NCBI RefSeq assembly: GCF_027533505.1
Contig: NZ_JAPZUB010000008.1
Span: 1 to 64,000 of the forward strand
Source of the DNA: Flavobacterium sp.
Lineage (GTDB): Bacteria > Bacteroidota > Bacteroidia > Flavobacteriales > Flavobacteriaceae
Length of the DNA stretch: 64,000 nucleotides
Direction: 5' to 3'
The stretch's first letter is position 1, and each line of letters starts with the position of its first letter. Made by a program: the position numbers and the translations under genes. This document shows, piece after piece, positions 44,068 to 52,475 of this stretch. The notes beneath the pieces were generated by a model that did not search any database, was not told where the DNA came from, and saw only the letters and a program-made list of their open reading frames with translations.

Positions 44068-45104
44068 ATCCTTACTTTGAAATCGCTGGTCGCAAAATAG
44101 GACCGGATTACCCGCCCTTGGTCATCGCCGAAATTGGTATTAATCACGAAGGCAATCTGGAAGTGGCCAAAGCCATGGTTGACGCCGCGCATCGTGCGGG
44201 TGCTGAGGTTGTGAAACACCAAACCCATATTGTCGCCGACGAAATGAGTGGTGCTGCCAAAAAGGTTATTCCCGGCAATGCCACGGTTTCTATCTATGAA
44301 ATTATGGAGCGTTGTGCTTTAAATGAAGCCGATGAATGGGCGTTAAAATCCTATGTGGAACGCAAAGGAATGCTCTTTATTTCTACCCCTTTTTCCCGTG
44401 CTGCCGCCGAACGCTTAAAGCAATTTGATATTCCAGCGTACAAAATTGGCTCGGGCGAATGCAACAATTATCCGCTACTCGAACATATTGCGGCTTTTGG
44501 AAAACCGGTCATTTTAAGTACGGGCATGAATACCATCGAAAGTGTCCAAAAGGCGGTGGCTATTTTTGACCGCCATCAAGTTCCCGTAGCCCTTTTGCAT
44601 ACCACCAATTTGTATCCCACGCCCATACCACTCGTTCGTCTGGGCGCCATGACGCAGTTGCATGAAGCTTTTCCTGATAAAGTGTTTGGATTGTCGGATC
44701 ATACCCTAAACAACAATGCATGCCTTGGGGCAGTGGCGTTAGGGGCCAGTATTTTGGAACGCCATTTTACCGATCACATGCAGCGCACCGGTCCCGATAT
44801 TGTGTGCAGTATGGATGAACAAGCCTGCCGTGAATTGATCGTAAGTTCTAATGAAATTTGGCAAATGCGTGGCGGTGAAAAACGTCCCGCGGCCGAAGAA
44901 CAAGTCACCATCGATTTTGCTTTTGCCACCGTTTGTTCTATCGCACCCATTGCCGAAGGGGAAATGCTAACCAAGGACAATATATGGGTAAAACGACCGG
45001 GAACCGGAAAGATTTTAGCCGAACATTTTGAGTCGTTGCTCGGAAAAAAAGCAACCCGTGCCATTTCGGCCGATGAACAATTGGATTTTTCAGATTTTAA
45101 CTAA
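44064..45104 (+). CDS. neuB: NeuB N-acetylneuraminate synthase
   Basis: This 346-aa sialic acid synthase matches Neisseria SiaC/NeuB along its length: [104 protein letters not shown] and [17 protein letters not shown], with a C-terminal SAF domain. It condenses ManNAc and phosphoenolpyruvate to Neu5Ac. The KHQTHIV and ECNNYPL motifs separate it from legionaminic acid synthases such as the one at 8612. Confidence 0.92.
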   Translation: MNPYFEIAGRKIGPDYPPLVIAEIGINHEGNLEVAKAMVDAAHRAGAEVVKHQTHIVADEMSGAAKKVIPGNATVSIYEIMERCALNEADEWALKSYVERKGMLFISTPFSRAAAERLKQFDIPAYKIGSGECNNYPLLEHIAAFGKPVILSTGMNTIESVQKAVAIFDRHQVPVALLHTTNLYPTPIPLVRLGAMTQLHEAFPDKVFGLSDHTLNNNACLGAVALGASILERHFTDHMQRTGPDIVCSMDEQACRELIVSSNEIWQMRGGEKRPAAEEQVTIDFAFATVCSIAPIAEGEMLTKDNIWVKRPGTGKILAEHFESLLGKKATRAISADEQLDFSDFN

Positions 45105-45109
45105 GTACT

Positions 45110-46096
45110 ATGCGCGTAGGAATGAACCCCCAAAAAAGCGAAGGCTTTATTTCGTTGACATCCAAACACCGGATGATCATGGTTTGCTATATTCCTGATT
45201 TTAGTGATTATTACCAAGCGTCCTTTGAGGTGCTCCAACTCTGTGTCGAATCGGCGATAAAAACGTTTAACGCGCACGGAAAAATTACCTTGGTCAACAA
45301 CGGGAGTTGCGCCGCTGTGCGAACCTATTTCAATACATTGTTTGAGTCCGGACACATCGATAGTGTGATTCACCACCAAGAAAATATGGGTAAAATAGAT
45401 GCCATGATGCAGGCAGCACGCGGCGTTCGTGAAGAATATATTACCTTTTCGGATACCGATATTTTATTCAAAAACGGCTGGCAACAAGCGGTGGAACAGC
45501 TTTTGGATGCGTATCCCGATATCGGGTCGGTTTCTCCCATATCGGTTCGCAACACGCACAGTTATGTCTCCGTGGCTACGATGCGAAAATTACTTCGCGG
45601 GAAATACCGTTTTTACTACGAATCGTTACCCCAAAATATGGAGGACTACAATTGTTTTCTCCTTAGTATCAATTGGAAACCCATTGACGATGTACAGGTG
45701 AAATGGCCTGTCATTGATTTGGGGGCTCACAAAGCTTTGATGGGAGGCGGACATAGTGTTGTAACGATGCGTCGTTCGATTGTGCGTGATTTTGTGCCCA
45801 AAGATCCAACATTGATATTAATCGGGAAGCATTCGGTGTATAATTATATCGATTTGCCTGTAGATTTAGCTGGAAAAATGCGGGTTTCTACTTATGCCAA
45901 TTGGGCGTATCACATGGGGAATGCCGCCGATGCCTGGATGTATGCTATACAAAAAGACAATCAAGCCCTGCCTCAAGCGCCCTACGACCCTCCTGTTTTT
46001 CAACAAGGAAAAATGATCGACTACAAAACGTTTTGGTACAAAATTCAAAAAGAGGTGTTCAAAAAACTGTTCTTTTTACGTTATCCCAATCCATGA
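45110..46096 (+). CDS. GT2-like glycosyltransferase (paralogue of 41463)
   Basis: This 328-aa GT-A-like protein has MVCYIPDFSDYYQASFEVLQ, ITLVNNGSCAAVRTYFNTLF, MGKIDAMMQAARGV, the DxD motif FSDTDILFKNGW, GGGHSVVTMRRSIVRDF and NWAYHMGN. The same motif order occurs in the protein at 41463. It lies between neuB and neuC, with an ATGA overlap into neuC, so it is locked into the sialic acid operon. A sialyltransferase or a transferase for the neighbouring residue is a guess from position; known sialyltransferase motifs were not seen. Confidence 0.7.
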   Translation: MRVGMNPQKSEGFISLTSKHRMIMVCYIPDFSDYYQASFEVLQLCVESAIKTFNAHGKITLVNNGSCAAVRTYFNTLFESGHIDSVIHHQENMGKIDAMMQAARGVREEYITFSDTDILFKNGWQQAVEQLLDAYPDIGSVSPISVRNTHSYVSVATMRKLLRGKYRFYYESLPQNMEDYNCFLLSINWKPIDDVQVKWPVIDLGAHKALMGGGHSVVTMRRSIVRDFVPKDPTLILIGKHSVYNYIDLPVDLAGKMRVSTYANWAYHMGNAADAWMYAIQKDNQALPQAPYDPPVFQQGKMIDYKTFWYKIQKEVFKKLFFLRYPNP

Positions 46097-47214
46097 GAAA
46101 AATTGTTTTTTTAACCGGTACCCGAGCCGATTTTGGTAAAATCAAATCCTTGATTCAAATTCTAGAGGAACACCCCGATTTTGAACCCTATGTTTTTGTC
46201 ACCGGAATGCATTTGCAACAAACCTATGGCTACACGCTCATTGAGATTCAACGGTGTCAGTTTTCACACGTGCATACCTTTGAAAATCATACGCATGAAA
46301 CCACGATGGACTTGACGTTGGCCAAAACCATTGCGGGATTTTCGGCGTATGTCAAAACGGTTCAACCCGATATGATTGTGGTGCATGGCGATCGAGTGGA
46401 GACCCTAGCGGGTGCCATCGTGGGTTCACTCAACAATATTTTGGTCGCGCACATTGAAGGCGGCGAATTGTCGGGTACCGTTGATGAATTGATACGCCAC
46501 AGTGTGTCCAAATTAAGTCACGTGCATTTTGTTTCCCATGAAGAAGCGGCCAATCGATTGATTCAAATGGGGGAAATGGAACCGTCTATCGTGACGATCG
46601 GGTCGCCCGATGTCGATATTATGTTTTCCGATCAGTTGCCCTCCCTCGAAACCGCTAAAACGTATTATGAAATTCCGTTTGAGACCTACGGAATTCTCAT
46701 GTTTCATCCTATAACTACCGAAGCGGCAGCCATGCAAGATTATGCCCAGCAATTGGTGCAGGCCTTGCTTGATGACACCCGTCAGTATGTTGTGATTTAT
46801 CCGAATAATGATTTGGGCAGTCAAAAAATTCTAGACGCCTACGCTGCTTTTCAAGGGCATCCGCGGTTTCGGGTGTTTCCTTCCTTGCGGTTTGAGTACT
46901 TTTTGACCCTGTTAAAAAATGCGCAGTTCATCATCGGAAACAGCAGTGCGGGCATTCGTGAAGCGCCCTATTATGGCGTGCCGATTATAAATATTGGTAC
47001 CCGGCAGCAAAATCGTGCCTTGCATGCCGATATCATCAATACCGACTATTCTTTGGAAGCCATTCGAGAAGCTTTGAAGGGAATCGATGCGCATGCTGTG
47101 CAACCTTCGGCTTCCGATTTTGGAGCGGGCAACAGTGCAGCGCTATTTCTTGAAGCTTTGCAACGCCCGGGGTTGTGGGACATTAACCACCAAAAACAGT
47201 TTAAAGACCGTTAA
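46093..47214 (+). CDS. neuC: NeuC UDP-GlcNAc 2-epimerase (hydrolysing)
   Basis: This 373-aa enzyme matches Neisseria SiaA/NeuC: VFLTGTRADFGKIKSLIQIL, VTGMHLQQTYGYT, MIVVHGDRVETLAGAIVGSL, VAHIEGGELSGTVDELIRH, MFHPITTEA, IYPNNDLGS and IGNSSAGIREAPYYGVP, ending WDINHQKQFKD. It hydrolyses UDP-GlcNAc to ManNAc and UDP, feeding NeuB. I chose the ATG at 46093, where the family begins; a longer frame from 45901 lies inside the previous gene. With neuA and neuB it completes a Neu5Ac pathway. Confidence 0.92.
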   Translation: MRKIVFLTGTRADFGKIKSLIQILEEHPDFEPYVFVTGMHLQQTYGYTLIEIQRCQFSHVHTFENHTHETTMDLTLAKTIAGFSAYVKTVQPDMIVVHGDRVETLAGAIVGSLNNILVAHIEGGELSGTVDELIRHSVSKLSHVHFVSHEEAANRLIQMGEMEPSIVTIGSPDVDIMFSDQLPSLETAKTYYEIPFETYGILMFHPITTEAAAMQDYAQQLVQALLDDTRQYVVIYPNNDLGSQKILDAYAAFQGHPRFRVFPSLRFEYFLTLLKNAQFIIGNSSAGIREAPYYGVPIINIGTRQQNRALHADIINTDYSLEAIREALKGIDAHAVQPSASDFGAGNSAALFLEALQRPGLWDINHQKQFKDR

Positions 47215-47227
47215 TTTTTGAGTTGTA

Positions 47228-48019
47228 GTGAAAAAAAGAGTCAAATTCCTCCTCAGTCGTCTCGTGCCCCAAGGTTTATTTCGGGAGCAACTAAAGTTAC
47301 GGTATTACCAATGGCGTGCGCCACGAGGTATTCGATTTGCTTTAGAAACCACCGCTTCGGGTTGGATTTACCGCACAACGATTGAAGGCGTTTCGATTCG
47401 CACGGTCGACCCGGTGTATACGGTAGCCAACGATTTTTTTTATTATCAAAAATTATACAAACCCCAACCCGGTGATGTGGTCATGGATGCGGGCGGCAAT
47501 GTCGGCATGTTGGCGTTGTATTTTGCACAACTTGTGGGACCTTCGGGCAAAGTATATTGTTTCGAACCCGATGCGCATAACCTTCGCGATGTTCAACGGA
47601 ATTTGGCGATTAATCCCGAGTTGCAAGACCGCATTGTAGTGCAGCCTGAGTTGTTGTGGAATGCCAATACGTGGGTCGATTTTCAGGAATCGGGTACGGT
47701 AGGTTCGTCTGCGGTATGGTTTTCCAGTGGCGAGGCCATTGTAAAAAAACAAGCCTTAACCATTGATACTTGGGTGGAATCGTTGGGATTGACCCGTTTG
47801 GATTTTATAAAAATGGATATTGAAGGCGCTGAGATTGAAGCTTTGGAGGGCGCTGTTGAAACCTTACGTACGCTGCACCCCAAGATGGCGATAGCGACCT
47901 ATCATATCGTAAACGGTGCTCCCACGTATGCATGGGTGGAAGCTTTTTTGACCCAACTCGGGTATCCACACCAAACCATTCGGTTAACCCGCCAAGAAAT
48001 TTTAACGTTTGCGGGGTAA
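47228..48019 (+). CDS. FkbM family methyltransferase
   Basis: This 263-aa FkbM-family SAM-dependent methyltransferase has VMDAGGNVGMLALYFAQLVG (SAM loop), VYCFEPDAHNLRDVQRNL, and DFIKMDIEGAEIEALEGAVE followed by MAIATYHIVNG. The start is a GTG at 47228, 13 bases after neuC. It ends the second exporter module; a remnant and terminator follow. It probably methylates the module's glycan. It is a different sequence from the FkbM protein at 40787 and not a recent copy. Confidence 0.85.
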   Translation: MKKRVKFLLSRLVPQGLFREQLKLRYYQWRAPRGIRFALETTASGWIYRTTIEGVSIRTVDPVYTVANDFFYYQKLYKPQPGDVVMDAGGNVGMLALYFAQLVGPSGKVYCFEPDAHNLRDVQRNLAINPELQDRIVVQPELLWNANTWVDFQESGTVGSSAVWFSSGEAIVKKQALTIDTWVESLGLTRLDFIKMDIEGAEIEALEGAVETLRTLHPKMAIATYHIVNGAPTYAWVEAFLTQLGYPHQTIRLTRQEILTFAG

Positions 48020-48020
48020 C

Positions 48021-48128
48021 ACCATCCAAAAAACCTTACTTAAGGACAACTTCGGCACTGGGGTATATGGGGTAAGCTTATGGATCAATGGCAAAAAAGC
48101 CGATACCAAAAAGATTATTTTTAACTAA
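48021..48128 (+). pseudogene. remnant of a type IX secretion C-terminal sorting domain
   Basis: In the 219-base gap after the FkbM gene, one open frame reads LLKDNFGTGVYGVSLWINGK followed by KADTKKIIFN and a stop (TAA at 48126-48128). The pattern of a GVY turn, a beta strand, a GK loop and a KKI(I/V)xN ending is that of the T9SS type A sorting domain tail of Bacteroidota secreted proteins. There is no start codon, and the frame differs from that of the FkbM gene. It looks like the end of a lost secreted-protein gene, overwritten by the glycan genes. The short length leaves chance as an alternative. Confidence 0.5.
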
Positions 48129-48149
48129 TTTGCAAAAGATCATTTTAAA

Positions 48150-48179
48150 AACGCTGGGCTTTGCTTCAGCGTTTTTTTT
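48150..48179 (+). terminator. Rho-independent terminator
   Basis: AACGCTG (48150-48156) pairs with CAGCGTT (48168-48174) across an 11-base loop, and the stem end runs into a T-tract (48173-48179). It lies 130 bases after the FkbM gene and 22 bases after the sorting-domain remnant. It probably ended the gene from which the remnant derives and now closes the neu operon. Confidence 0.85.
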
Positions 48180-48212
48180 GTTTTTATTTTAGCAATTGAG
48201 AATTAAAAAGGA

Positions 48213-48220
48213 TAATTTCG
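48213..48220 (+). promoter_or_regulatory. possible -7 promoter box for the right-hand modification block
   Basis: TAATTTCG lies 19 bases before the ATG at 48239 and follows the terminator. It resembles TAnnTTTG with C for one T. A new transcription unit is expected here because the terminator separates it from the preceding genes. Confidence 0.42.
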
Positions 48221-48238
48221 CTTTTTTAAAATAGTAAC

Positions 48239-49162
48239 ATGCTTGTTGTAAGTAACTATCATTATATTCGACCTCATTTTGAGGCCCCTTATCCCAGTAT
48301 TTTTGGCGTTACACCCGAACAATTTGAAGCACAGTTACTGCAATTGAAATCAGAATTTGTTGCTATCACGCCCCAGCAATTCGTTTCACATTATCAGCAA
48401 ATTTTGGCGGATTCTCAGAGGTATCTTTTAATCACCTTTGACGATGGATTACGGGAGCAGTATGAATATGCTCTCCCGATATTGGACGCCTTAGAAATGG
48501 AAGCGCTTTTTTTTGCGAATTCATTGTACTATGAACAGCAAAAAGTGAGTACTGTGCACAAACTTCATTTGATACGTTCCCAAATCGCTTCGTCAATGTT
48601 ACTGCATCAATTAAAAGACGATTTTGATTTGCATCTTACCGAGAAGGAAAAAGAAAGCGCCTTAGCCACGTATGTGTATGATACTACAGAGGCAGCAACG
48701 GTAAAGTATTTGTTGAATTTTAAAATGGATTTTGTACAACAAGAGCACTTTGCCAATCAAATATTTGATCTCTATTTTCAAGAGGAACTCGTGGGACCAG
48801 AACTTTATTTTACTGAAAAGCAACTTACCGACTTAGCCCAACGAGATTGCCTCGGAAGTCATAGCCATTCCCACTATCCACTAGGTTTGCTCTCACCAGA
48901 AGCGATTCATTCTGAAATTGAGAAAACCCTCCTTATCTTTGAAACAATTACAAATCATCGTCCCATGGCAATTTCGTTCCCTTATGGCACCTATGAAGCT
49001 GCTCCAGAGCTCGTTTCCACAATAGCAATGCAAAGGGGTCACTCGTTAGGTTTTATGGCTACAAGAGGAATAAATGATCAATTTACAAACCCAATGCGAT
49101 TAAATCGTTTTGATTGTAATGATTTGCCCGGGGGTAAAAATTATACAAAAAAATTATGGTAA
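48239..49162 (+). CDS. polysaccharide deacetylase (NodB fold)
   Basis: This 307-aa protein of the polysaccharide deacetylase family (PF01522) has LLITFDDGLREQYEYALPIL (Asp-Asp of motif 1), LGSHSHSHYPLGLL (metal-binding His pair, motif 2) and MAISFPYGTYEAAPE (motif 3). These are the residues needed for metal-dependent removal of N- or O-acetyl groups. There is no signal peptide, so it would act on a cytoplasmic precursor. It overlaps an acetyltransferase gene by seven bases, suggesting exchange of one acyl group for another on the same sugar. Confidence 0.85.
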   Translation: MLVVSNYHYIRPHFEAPYPSIFGVTPEQFEAQLLQLKSEFVAITPQQFVSHYQQILADSQRYLLITFDDGLREQYEYALPILDALEMEALFFANSLYYEQQKVSTVHKLHLIRSQIASSMLLHQLKDDFDLHLTEKEKESALATYVYDTTEAATVKYLLNFKMDFVQQEHFANQIFDLYFQEELVGPELYFTEKQLTDLAQRDCLGSHSHSHYPLGLLSPEAIHSEIEKTLLIFETITNHRPMAISFPYGTYEAAPELVSTIAMQRGHSLGFMATRGINDQFTNPMRLNRFDCNDLPGGKNYTKKLW

Positions 49163-49992
49163 CACGCGAAGCTACAACTCAAGATTGGGATCAATTGTTA
49201 TCCTTTTTTACCCGAGTTTATAGAACAAACCATCCCTTGCAAAATCGTGCATTTTGGGAGTGGCAATATGGTAATCCAATTCATGGTCGTTCTTTTATTT
49301 GTCTTAACGAAAAAGAGGAAATTGTAGGACATGTAGGGGCCAATTTTGGGGGAGGCATGGCATGGATAATCAATGTTTTTTTGGATGAAGAATGCAGAGG
49401 AAAAGGAATTCTTGGTCGCTTGTATGCACTTGCTCGTCAATATTATCCTTTAGCTGCTACAGCGGCCAATGAAGCTGGATTAGGTTTGTACCGAAATATG
49501 CGCTGGTATCGTTACCATGATTTGGTTCGTTATGTTAAAATTAATCCTGCTCTTCATAGTCCGACGCTTGAACATGTCTGCGTACCGGTTCAGGTTAACA
49601 TTGATGCTTTTCTAACTACAGAGTCCCATTATTTTCAACAACCTACCATAAAAGGCATTCGGCTATCACCTACCGAAACAGCCTTTTCTCAGGAACTTGT
49701 TGGCGGGCTTCGTTTTGTGGATGTTGATAACATTGGATTTGCTGAAGAAAAAGCTTGGGAATTAGGTTACCATTGGATTGATTTTATTACTTCTTGGAAT
49801 GATTTACGGTGCCGAGAGTTTGAGAAAAAGGGTTGGGTATTGGATTATAAGTCCATTGTTCCCTGGCGTTTAAATCCTATTGAACCCAATTATTTTTGTG
49901 ATATTACCTATCTTTCAGAAGAGCCTGTTGATAAAGATTTTATCGTTCATCGTTCCTTTTCCGATCATGGAAGAGTTGGAAGTATTTTGTAA
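49156..49992 (+). CDS. GNAT family N-acyltransferase
   Basis: This 278-aa protein has an N-terminal GNAT domain (about 1-130). Its acyl-CoA loop appears as NVFLDEECRGKGILGRLYAL, with LAATAANEAGLGLYRNMRWY completing the fold. The C-terminal part (about 140-278) is unassigned and may be a second, degenerate GNAT half. It sits between a deacetylase and a GT-B-like gene, so it is likely to acylate an amino sugar freed by the deacetylase. The donor acyl group is unknown. Confidence 0.7.
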   Translation: MVTREATTQDWDQLLSFFTRVYRTNHPLQNRAFWEWQYGNPIHGRSFICLNEKEEIVGHVGANFGGGMAWIINVFLDEECRGKGILGRLYALARQYYPLAATAANEAGLGLYRNMRWYRYHDLVRYVKINPALHSPTLEHVCVPVQVNIDAFLTTESHYFQQPTIKGIRLSPTETAFSQELVGGLRFVDVDNIGFAEEKAWELGYHWIDFITSWNDLRCREFEKKGWVLDYKSIVPWRLNPIEPNYFCDITYLSEEPVDKDFIVHRSFSDHGRVGSIL

Positions 49993-49995
49993 GTT

Positions 49996-51387
49996 ATGAA
50001 GTGTTTAGGTGTTGTCATTACCGATGGTGTTGGTTTTCGAAACTTTATTCTAACCGATTTTTTAGCGGAAGCTCAAAAAAAGTTTGACCGTGTTGTAATT
50101 TTTTCATGCCTGCCCAAGTCTACCTTTGAAGAACTTTCTGTTTCCTGCGAAGTTGTCGAGTTGGAAGTATTTACAGAGCAATTTAAACATTGGTTTTTTC
50201 GAAAGGCAAAAGAAACGGCGCACCTTCAGCTACACCGAAAATCCAACTTTGGAATTCAAGATAATTTTGATTTAAACAATGCTACGGCAATCACAACTCG
50301 AGGTATTGCTACACGATTGATTATAAACTTCACCCGTTTTTTTCACTCCGAAGAATGGATTTTACGGTTTAATGCATGGCAACAGCGCTCTTTTGCGCGT
50401 CATTCTGTAACGAAAAGTTATTCCAAACTTTTACAAGAGTATGGCATAACCCAGCTCTTTTTTACCCACCAACGGCCTCCTTATGTTGCCCCATTAATTT
50501 TTGCCGCCGAAAAGTTAGCGATAAAAACATCTACTTTTATTTTTAGTTGGGATAACTTGGCTTCTAAGGGAAGAATGGCAGGGAATTTTGATTTTTTTCT
50601 TGTTTGGAGTTCCTTGATGCGAGAAGAGCTTCTACATTTTTACAGCTCCGTAAAACCCCATCAGGTAGCTGTAGTAGGGACACCACAATTTGAACCGTAT
50701 GTTTTAGATCGGTATGGATATTCTAAAGAACTTTTGTGTCAAAAATTCGAATTAAATCCTGAATGGCCAATCATTTTATTTACATGTAACGATTCAACAA
50801 GCAAAAATGACCCTTTGTATTTGGAACAATTGGCAAGCTTTATTCAGAATAATGAATTGGTGAAATCGGTCAATCTAATTGTTCGTACATCACCAGCGGA
50901 AGAGCCTTTACGATTCAAAAAATTGTCGCAAGAGTTTCCTTTTATTCGGTGGAATTATCCCGCTTGGGAAAACAAAAGAAGCAATCACCAAGAGCAATGG
51001 TCTCAACGTGTTCCATCGGCTTCTGATTTGAGTGATCTAAAAGCTTTATTGATGCATTGTGATTTAAATATTAACGTGCTTTCTACGATTACTTTGGATG
51101 CTTGTTTGTTTGATAAACCGGTGATTAACCCAGTTTTTGGAAATCCTCAAAATGGAATGTTTGACGATCAAAAGTTTTTGAATTACGAGCATTTAAAGCA
51201 TATGGTCAATGCCCATTGTTCAAATATAGTTAAGGATAAAGAAACTTTTTTGAAGACTTTAAATGAAATGTTATCAGGACGTGACGAGCAAAGTGACCAA
51301 AGAAAAGCTTTTATCGACCTCGAAATCGGATTGCCCTTACCCGGAACCAGTGCTCGAATCGCTGATACTCTTTACCAATGGTCGTAA
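49996..51387 (+). CDS. GT-B-like protein related to CDP-glycerol glycerophosphotransferases
   Basis: This 463-aa protein has GVVITDGVGFRNFILTDFL at the start, TFIFSWDNLASKGRMAGNFD centrally and DLNINVLSTITLDACLFDKP near the end. The SWDN and STxTLDA motifs resemble GT-B proteins of the CDP-glycerol glycerophosphotransferase/UDP-glycosyltransferase group seen in Bacteroidota glycan loci. No membrane segment is visible. The first three genes of this block are more AT-rich than those after 51393. Function not established; transfer of a sugar or glycerol phosphate is possible. Confidence 0.55.
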   Translation: MKCLGVVITDGVGFRNFILTDFLAEAQKKFDRVVIFSCLPKSTFEELSVSCEVVELEVFTEQFKHWFFRKAKETAHLQLHRKSNFGIQDNFDLNNATAITTRGIATRLIINFTRFFHSEEWILRFNAWQQRSFARHSVTKSYSKLLQEYGITQLFFTHQRPPYVAPLIFAAEKLAIKTSTFIFSWDNLASKGRMAGNFDFFLVWSSLMREELLHFYSSVKPHQVAVVGTPQFEPYVLDRYGYSKELLCQKFELNPEWPIILFTCNDSTSKNDPLYLEQLASFIQNNELVKSVNLIVRTSPAEEPLRFKKLSQEFPFIRWNYPAWENKRSNHQEQWSQRVPSASDLSDLKALLMHCDLNINVLSTITLDACLFDKPVINPVFGNPQNGMFDDQKFLNYEHLKHMVNAHCSNIVKDKETFLKTLNEMLSGRDEQSDQRKAFIDLEIGLPLPGTSARIADTLYQWS

Positions 51388-51392
51388 CGCCC

Positions 51393-52475
51393 ATGCATAT
51401 CGCCCTTGTGTGTAACTACCGTTTGATGCCCGAACGGGTAGGAGGGATGGATCACTTTTTTATGCAATTCAATCAACATTGTTTGGCTGCCGGTATCGCT
51501 GTTGATTGGTATTTTCCCAATAGCGCTACCCATTTAGACTATGGCTCGTTTTCTATTGTTGCGGCCGAACCCGAAGCCTTGGAAACCGTATTTTTAGCGC
51601 ACTTGCCCCAGAAAAACTATCAGGTTATTTTTACGCATTTTCTCGAACTCTGCACGCCTTTTTATGCTCAGGTGCGCCAAGGCTCCCAAGCCCGTATCGT
51701 TGCTGTCGACCACAATCCACGTCCCGCGGGAGGATATTCCTGGAAGAAACGCCTAGAAAAACGCATCAAAGGGTGGCGCTATCAAGCCGCTATCGATCTA
51801 TTTATTGCGGTTTCCGAGGCGATGAAAAGCGGTCTCATCACCGATTTCGGTTCGATTCCTCCTTCAAAAATTCTTGTCATTCCTAATGGAATTGCCGATG
51901 CGGGCTTGATTCAAAAAACCGATTTTACACCGCGCTATCGTTTTTTAACCGCTTCTCATTTGCGCCCTGAAAAAGGCATTCACGATCTTATTGCAGCAGT
52001 AGCCCAATTGGATCGAACTGCTTTACCCCATTTTCAAATCTCAATTTTTGGGGAGGGACCTGCCGCCGCGGCGTTGCAACAACAAGTCGCCGAACATCAG
52101 TTGGAGTCGGTCATTCATTTTGAAGGCAGTGTGCCTACGTTGCAGCAGCGGTACCACGAATTTGATGCCCTTCTCCATCCCTCACATGGCGAAACGTTTT
52201 GCTATGCTGTTGTCGAAGCCCTGATGGCCAACCTGCCCGTGATCACAACACGACACCAAGGCAATGTGTTGGGATTGGTGCAACACGGGGTCAACGGACT
52301 TTTATTTGAGGAAGGGGCTGTTGATGAATTGTCGCATCACCTAAAAACGCTACTTTTGAATCCGACCATGCTTCAAAATGGCTTGCATCGTTGTCCAGAA
52401 GTACGCCAATATACGTTGGGTCACATGGTTGAAAATTATTTAAATATTGTGCGCGAATGCTCTTCAACTCCATAG
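51393..52475 (+). CDS. GT4 family glycosyltransferase
   Basis: This 360-aa GT4 enzyme starts MHIALVCNYRLMPERVGGMD at the ATG at 51393; an ATG at 51378, overlapping the previous gene, would add five residues. It has VVAVDHNPRPAGGYSWKKR, VIPNGIADAGL, FLTASHLRPEKGIHDLIAAV and the EX7E segment SHGETFCYAVVEALMANLPV. It overlaps the MBOAT gene by 19 bases. Donor unknown. Confidence 0.86.
   Translation: MHIALVCNYRLMPERVGGMDHFFMQFNQHCLAAGIAVDWYFPNSATHLDYGSFSIVAAEPEALETVFLAHLPQKNYQVIFTHFLELCTPFYAQVRQGSQARIVAVDHNPRPAGGYSWKKRLEKRIKGWRYQAAIDLFIAVSEAMKSGLITDFGSIPPSKILVIPNGIADAGLIQKTDFTPRYRFLTASHLRPEKGIHDLIAAVAQLDRTALPHFQISIFGEGPAAAALQQQVAEHQLESVIHFEGSVPTLQQRYHEFDALLHPSHGETFCYAVVEALMANLPVITTRHQGNVLGLVQHGVNGLLFEEGAVDELSHHLKTLLLNPTMLQNGLHRCPEVRQYTLGHMVENYLNIVRECSSTP

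Noticed and set aside
45901..46092. 64-residue N-terminal extension of NeuC
   Set aside because: The extension lies entirely within the preceding GT2-like gene, and the NeuC family starts at the ATG at 46093.
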